Source of the DNA: Streptosporangium brasiliense
Lineage (GTDB): Bacteria; Actinomycetota; Actinomycetes; Streptosporangiales; Streptosporangiaceae
Assembly (NCBI RefSeq): GCF_030811595.1
Contig: NZ_JAUSRB010000001.1
Coordinates: forward strand, 496,001-560,000
Reading direction: 5' to 3'
Length of the DNA: 64,000 bases
Both the position numbers and the translations under genes were made by a program. The notes beneath the pieces are model-generated. The model was not told the DNA's origin. It saw only the letters and a list, made by a program, of their open reading frames with translations, and did not search any database. Below, piece after piece: positions 62,521 to 64,000 of this stretch. How positions within the stretch are numbered: position 1 is the stretch's first letter; every line of letters begins with the position of its first letter.

Positions 62521-62583
62521 TTCATGTCCGTGGAGGGTGCCGGCCGACTGGAAGCGGACATGAATCCTGTAACTACTTTTTTT
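62521..62583 (+). terminator. Second hairpin plus T-run upstream of dapA
   Basis: Perfect 10-bp stem TTCATGTCCG/CGGACATGAA (62521-62530 with 62555-62564), then 12 bases and seven Ts (62577-62583), a rarity in this GC-rich DNA. Together with the previous hairpin it implies a short non-coding transcript from about 62310-62480, or a dapA attenuator. The remaining bases to 62762 show no gene. Confidence 0.6.
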
Positions 62584-62762
62584 GCCCTTATGGGGACAAA
62601 ATTGTGATCCTCGTTGCCCTCCCGGCGGTCGTGCCCGCCGGAAGGGGGAGCGGCGTCGCTGTTTGGCACGTTATATCCGCCTTTACGGCGTGAAACGAGG
62701 CGTCTCAGGGGATATCAACCCTTGAGTGCATCGGTGTACCGAGGCTAGGCGGGGTGGCGGGG

Positions 62763-62791
62763 TCCACCGTATGGGTGGATCCGGGTACCGT
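62763..62791 (+). promoter_or_regulatory. dapA promoter with dyad
   Basis: Dyad TCCACC-5-GGTGGA (62763-62779) lies over the expected -35; -10 TACCGT (62786-62791) is 7 bases before ATG 62799, predicting a leaderless dapA mRNA. Confidence 0.5.
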
Positions 62792-62798
62792 TCGGTCT

Positions 62799-63725
62799 AT
62801 GGCAGCGCCAACTGGAACCTCCGACGCACCCTTCGGCCGCATGCTGACCGCCATGGTCACGCCGTTCACCGATGACGGCGCGGTCGACTACGAGGGAGCG
62901 CAGCGCCTGGCCGCCTACCTGGTGGACGAGCAGCGGAACGACGGCCTCGTGGTGAGCGGCACCACGGGCGAGTCCCCGACCACCTCCGACGCCGAGAAGG
63001 ATCGCATCCTGCGCGCCGTCGTCGAGGCGGTCGGCGACCGCGCCGCCGTCGTGGCCGGGGCGGGCAGCAACGACACCCACCACAGCGTCGAGCTGGCCCG
63101 CGCCGCCGAACGCGCCGGGGCCCACGGCCTCCTGCTGGTGACGCCGTACTACAGCAAGCCGCCGCAGGAGGGCCTCTACCGCCACTTCACCGCCGTGGCC
63201 GACGCCACCGGCCTGCCGGTCATGCTCTACGACATCCCGGGCCGCAGCGGCGTGCCGATCGAGACCGGCACCCTCCTGCGGCTGGCCCGCCACGAGCGGA
63301 TCGTCGCGGTGAAGGACGCCAAGGCCGACCTGTTCGCCGGATCGCAGGTGATGGCGGCCGCCGACCTGGCGTTCTACTCGGGCGACGACACGCTCAACCT
63401 GCCGTGGCTGTCGGTCGGGGCCGTCGGATGCGTCAGCGTCGTCGGGCACGTCGTCGGCGCGGAGATCGCCGCGATGATCGCGCTGTACCGCTCGGGCGAC
63501 GTCTCGGGCGCGCTCGACATCCACCGCAGGCTGCTCCCGGTGATCTCCGGGATCATGACGCAGGCCGGTGGTGCGATCATGGCGAAGGCGGCGCTGAAGC
63601 TGGTGGGGCGGTCCGCGGGACCGGCGCGACTGCCGTTGGTGGAGGCCACCGAGGAGCAGGTCGCGCGGCTGAGAGAAGACTTGATCGCGGGCGGCGTGAA
63701 GCTGTCCGACGGGGTTGTGTCATGA
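62799..63725 (+). CDS. dapA: 4-hydroxy-tetrahydrodipicolinate synthase
   Basis: 308 residues from ATG at 62799. DapA condenses pyruvate and aspartate semialdehyde at the entry to lysine/DAP synthesis. TIM barrel: AMVTPFTDDGAVDYEGAQRL, the GTTGE motif in VSGTTGESPTTSDAEK, YYSKPPQEGLYRHF, Tyr in VMLYDIPGRSG, Schiff-base Lys in VAVKDAKADL near 175. Followed after 165 bases by the RNase J gene, the usual actinobacterial dapA-rnj pair. Confidence 0.97.
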   Translation: MAAPTGTSDAPFGRMLTAMVTPFTDDGAVDYEGAQRLAAYLVDEQRNDGLVVSGTTGESPTTSDAEKDRILRAVVEAVGDRAAVVAGAGSNDTHHSVELARAAERAGAHGLLLVTPYYSKPPQEGLYRHFTAVADATGLPVMLYDIPGRSGVPIETGTLLRLARHERIVAVKDAKADLFAGSQVMAAADLAFYSGDDTLNLPWLSVGAVGCVSVVGHVVGAEIAAMIALYRSGDVSGALDIHRRLLPVISGIMTQAGGAIMAKAALKLVGRSAGPARLPLVEATEEQVARLREDLIAGGVKLSDGVVS

Positions 63726-63746
63726 GAAGGCATGAGAAAGCACGTA

Positions 63747-63764
63747 GCGGCCGGTACCGGCCGC
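63747..63764. promoter_or_regulatory. 18-bp perfect palindrome in the dapA-rnj gap
   Basis: GCGGCCGGTACCGGCCGC, 22 bases after the dapA stop. As RNA it would be a tight hairpin; as DNA a symmetric protein site. No gene is supported in 63726-63890. Confidence 0.55.
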
Positions 63765-63890
63765 AGTGGGGAGGAACGGGAGTTTGAGCGACAGAGGACA
63801 CAGCGGTCCGCTGGAGACCGGAGTGCTCGGCGAGGGAGCATTCCTGCCGGACAGAGGCTCCGCCGACGCTTGTGAGAGAGGTGTGGCCGC

Positions 63891-64000
63891 ATGAGTCACC
63901 CCCACCCCGAACTCGGGCCGCCGCCGGCGCTGCCCGAAGGCGCGCTGCGCATCGTCGCGCTGGGCGGTCTCGGTGAGATCGGCCGCAACATGGCGGTGTT
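63891..64000 (+). CDS. rnj: Ribonuclease J, N-terminal fragment (window ends)
   Basis: Only the first 36 codons are present. After a Pro-rich start (MSHPHPELGPPPALPEG) comes LRIVALGGLGEIGRNMAVF, the first beta-strand and GGLGEIGxN signature of RNase J beta-CASP metallo-beta-lactamase nucleases, which process and degrade RNA. ATG at 63891 with GAGAGAGG about 8 bases upstream. Identification rests on this signature plus the dapA neighbour. Confidence 0.9.
   Translation, partial: MSHPHPELGPPPALPEGALRIVALGGLGEIGRNMAV

Noticed and set aside
62383..62693. Short plus-strand frames (74 and 67 codons) upstream of dapA
   Set aside because: They run through two perfect hairpins and a T-run and lack ribosome-binding sites; the DNA looks non-coding.

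Overview
High-GC DNA with many GTG starts, a long Gly/Pro/Arg-rich IF2 N-terminus and Shine-Dalgarno-less starts points to an actinobacterium; the gene set and order fit a filamentous actinomycete, probably Streptosporangiales (Streptosporangium/Nonomuraea-like; inference only). The backbone is the conserved actinobacterial chain rimP-nusA-ylxR-infB-ylxP-rbfA-nrnA-truB, then ribF, rpsO, pnp, an M16 peptidase, dapB, and finally dapA and the start of an RNase J gene. Blocks of accessory genes sit between these core genes.

Layout. 1-0.9 kb: two coupled minus-strand genes (ferritin-like DUF4439 protein and a lipoprotein). 1.1-9.1 kb: the translation/RNA operon rimP to truB. 9.2-10.6 kb: M17 aminopeptidase with a duplicated 3' end. 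10.7-16.4 kb: a divergent pair of secreted glycan enzymes, a GH29 fucosidase with a fucolectin-like C-terminus and a beta-helix protein with an embedded PDZ domain. 16.6-24.3 kb: FCD-type GntR regulator divergent from a prolyl aminopeptidase and a complete Dpp/Opp peptide importer. 24.3-29.0 kb: ribF, then a TetR/APC transporter/amidohydrolase cassette with a clear double operator. 29.2-35.0 kb: rpsO, pnp, M16 peptidase, dapB, a 58-residue zinc ribbon, an acetyltransferase. 35.1-37.4 kb: TetR-controlled haloalkane dehalogenase and a TenA protein. 37.4-43.2 kb: purine catabolism (PucR regulator, NCS1 permease, adenine deaminase and an atypical ADA-family deaminase). 43.3-50.6 kb: menA, acetyltransferase, CGNR regulator, a MocR/EamA divergent pair sharing one palindrome, a diiron protein with a YoaK-type membrane protein, and an SGNH esterase. 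51.1-58.2 kb: small proteins, peroxiredoxin, ABM protein, a toxin/antitoxin/DUF6941-like trio, a degenerate transglutaminase-like protein, a WYL regulator/epoxide hydrolase pair, and a tandem-wHTH GntR protein. 58.2-58.5 kb: a non-coding array of stem-loops. 58.6-62.3 kb: radC, a TetR/flavin monooxygenase pair and a GntR-UTRA regulator. 62.3-64.0 kb: a structured non-coding stretch, dapA and the RNase J start.

How the genes work together. Several accessory blocks are self-contained regulator-plus-target units with a recognisable dyad between them: GntR/pip-dpp, TetR/APC-amidohydrolase, TetR-dehalogenase, MocR/EamA, WYL/epoxide hydrolase and TetR/monooxygenase. Many regulators and biosynthetic genes (dapA, dapB, tenA, pucR, two TetR genes, one GntR gene) have a TANNNT hexamer 6-7 bases before the start codon, which predicts leaderless mRNAs. 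A second recurring theme is short tandem duplications of 21-32 bp at or beside stop codons (pepA, a tetR, dapB, and the monooxygenase/GntR junction). I saw no tRNA, rRNA, CRISPR, insertion sequence or prophage genes. The best candidates for something undescribed are the stem-loop array at 58.2-58.5 kb, the shared-start palindrome at 47.07 kb, the HAGE-less deaminase and the three-gene toxin-antitoxin locus.
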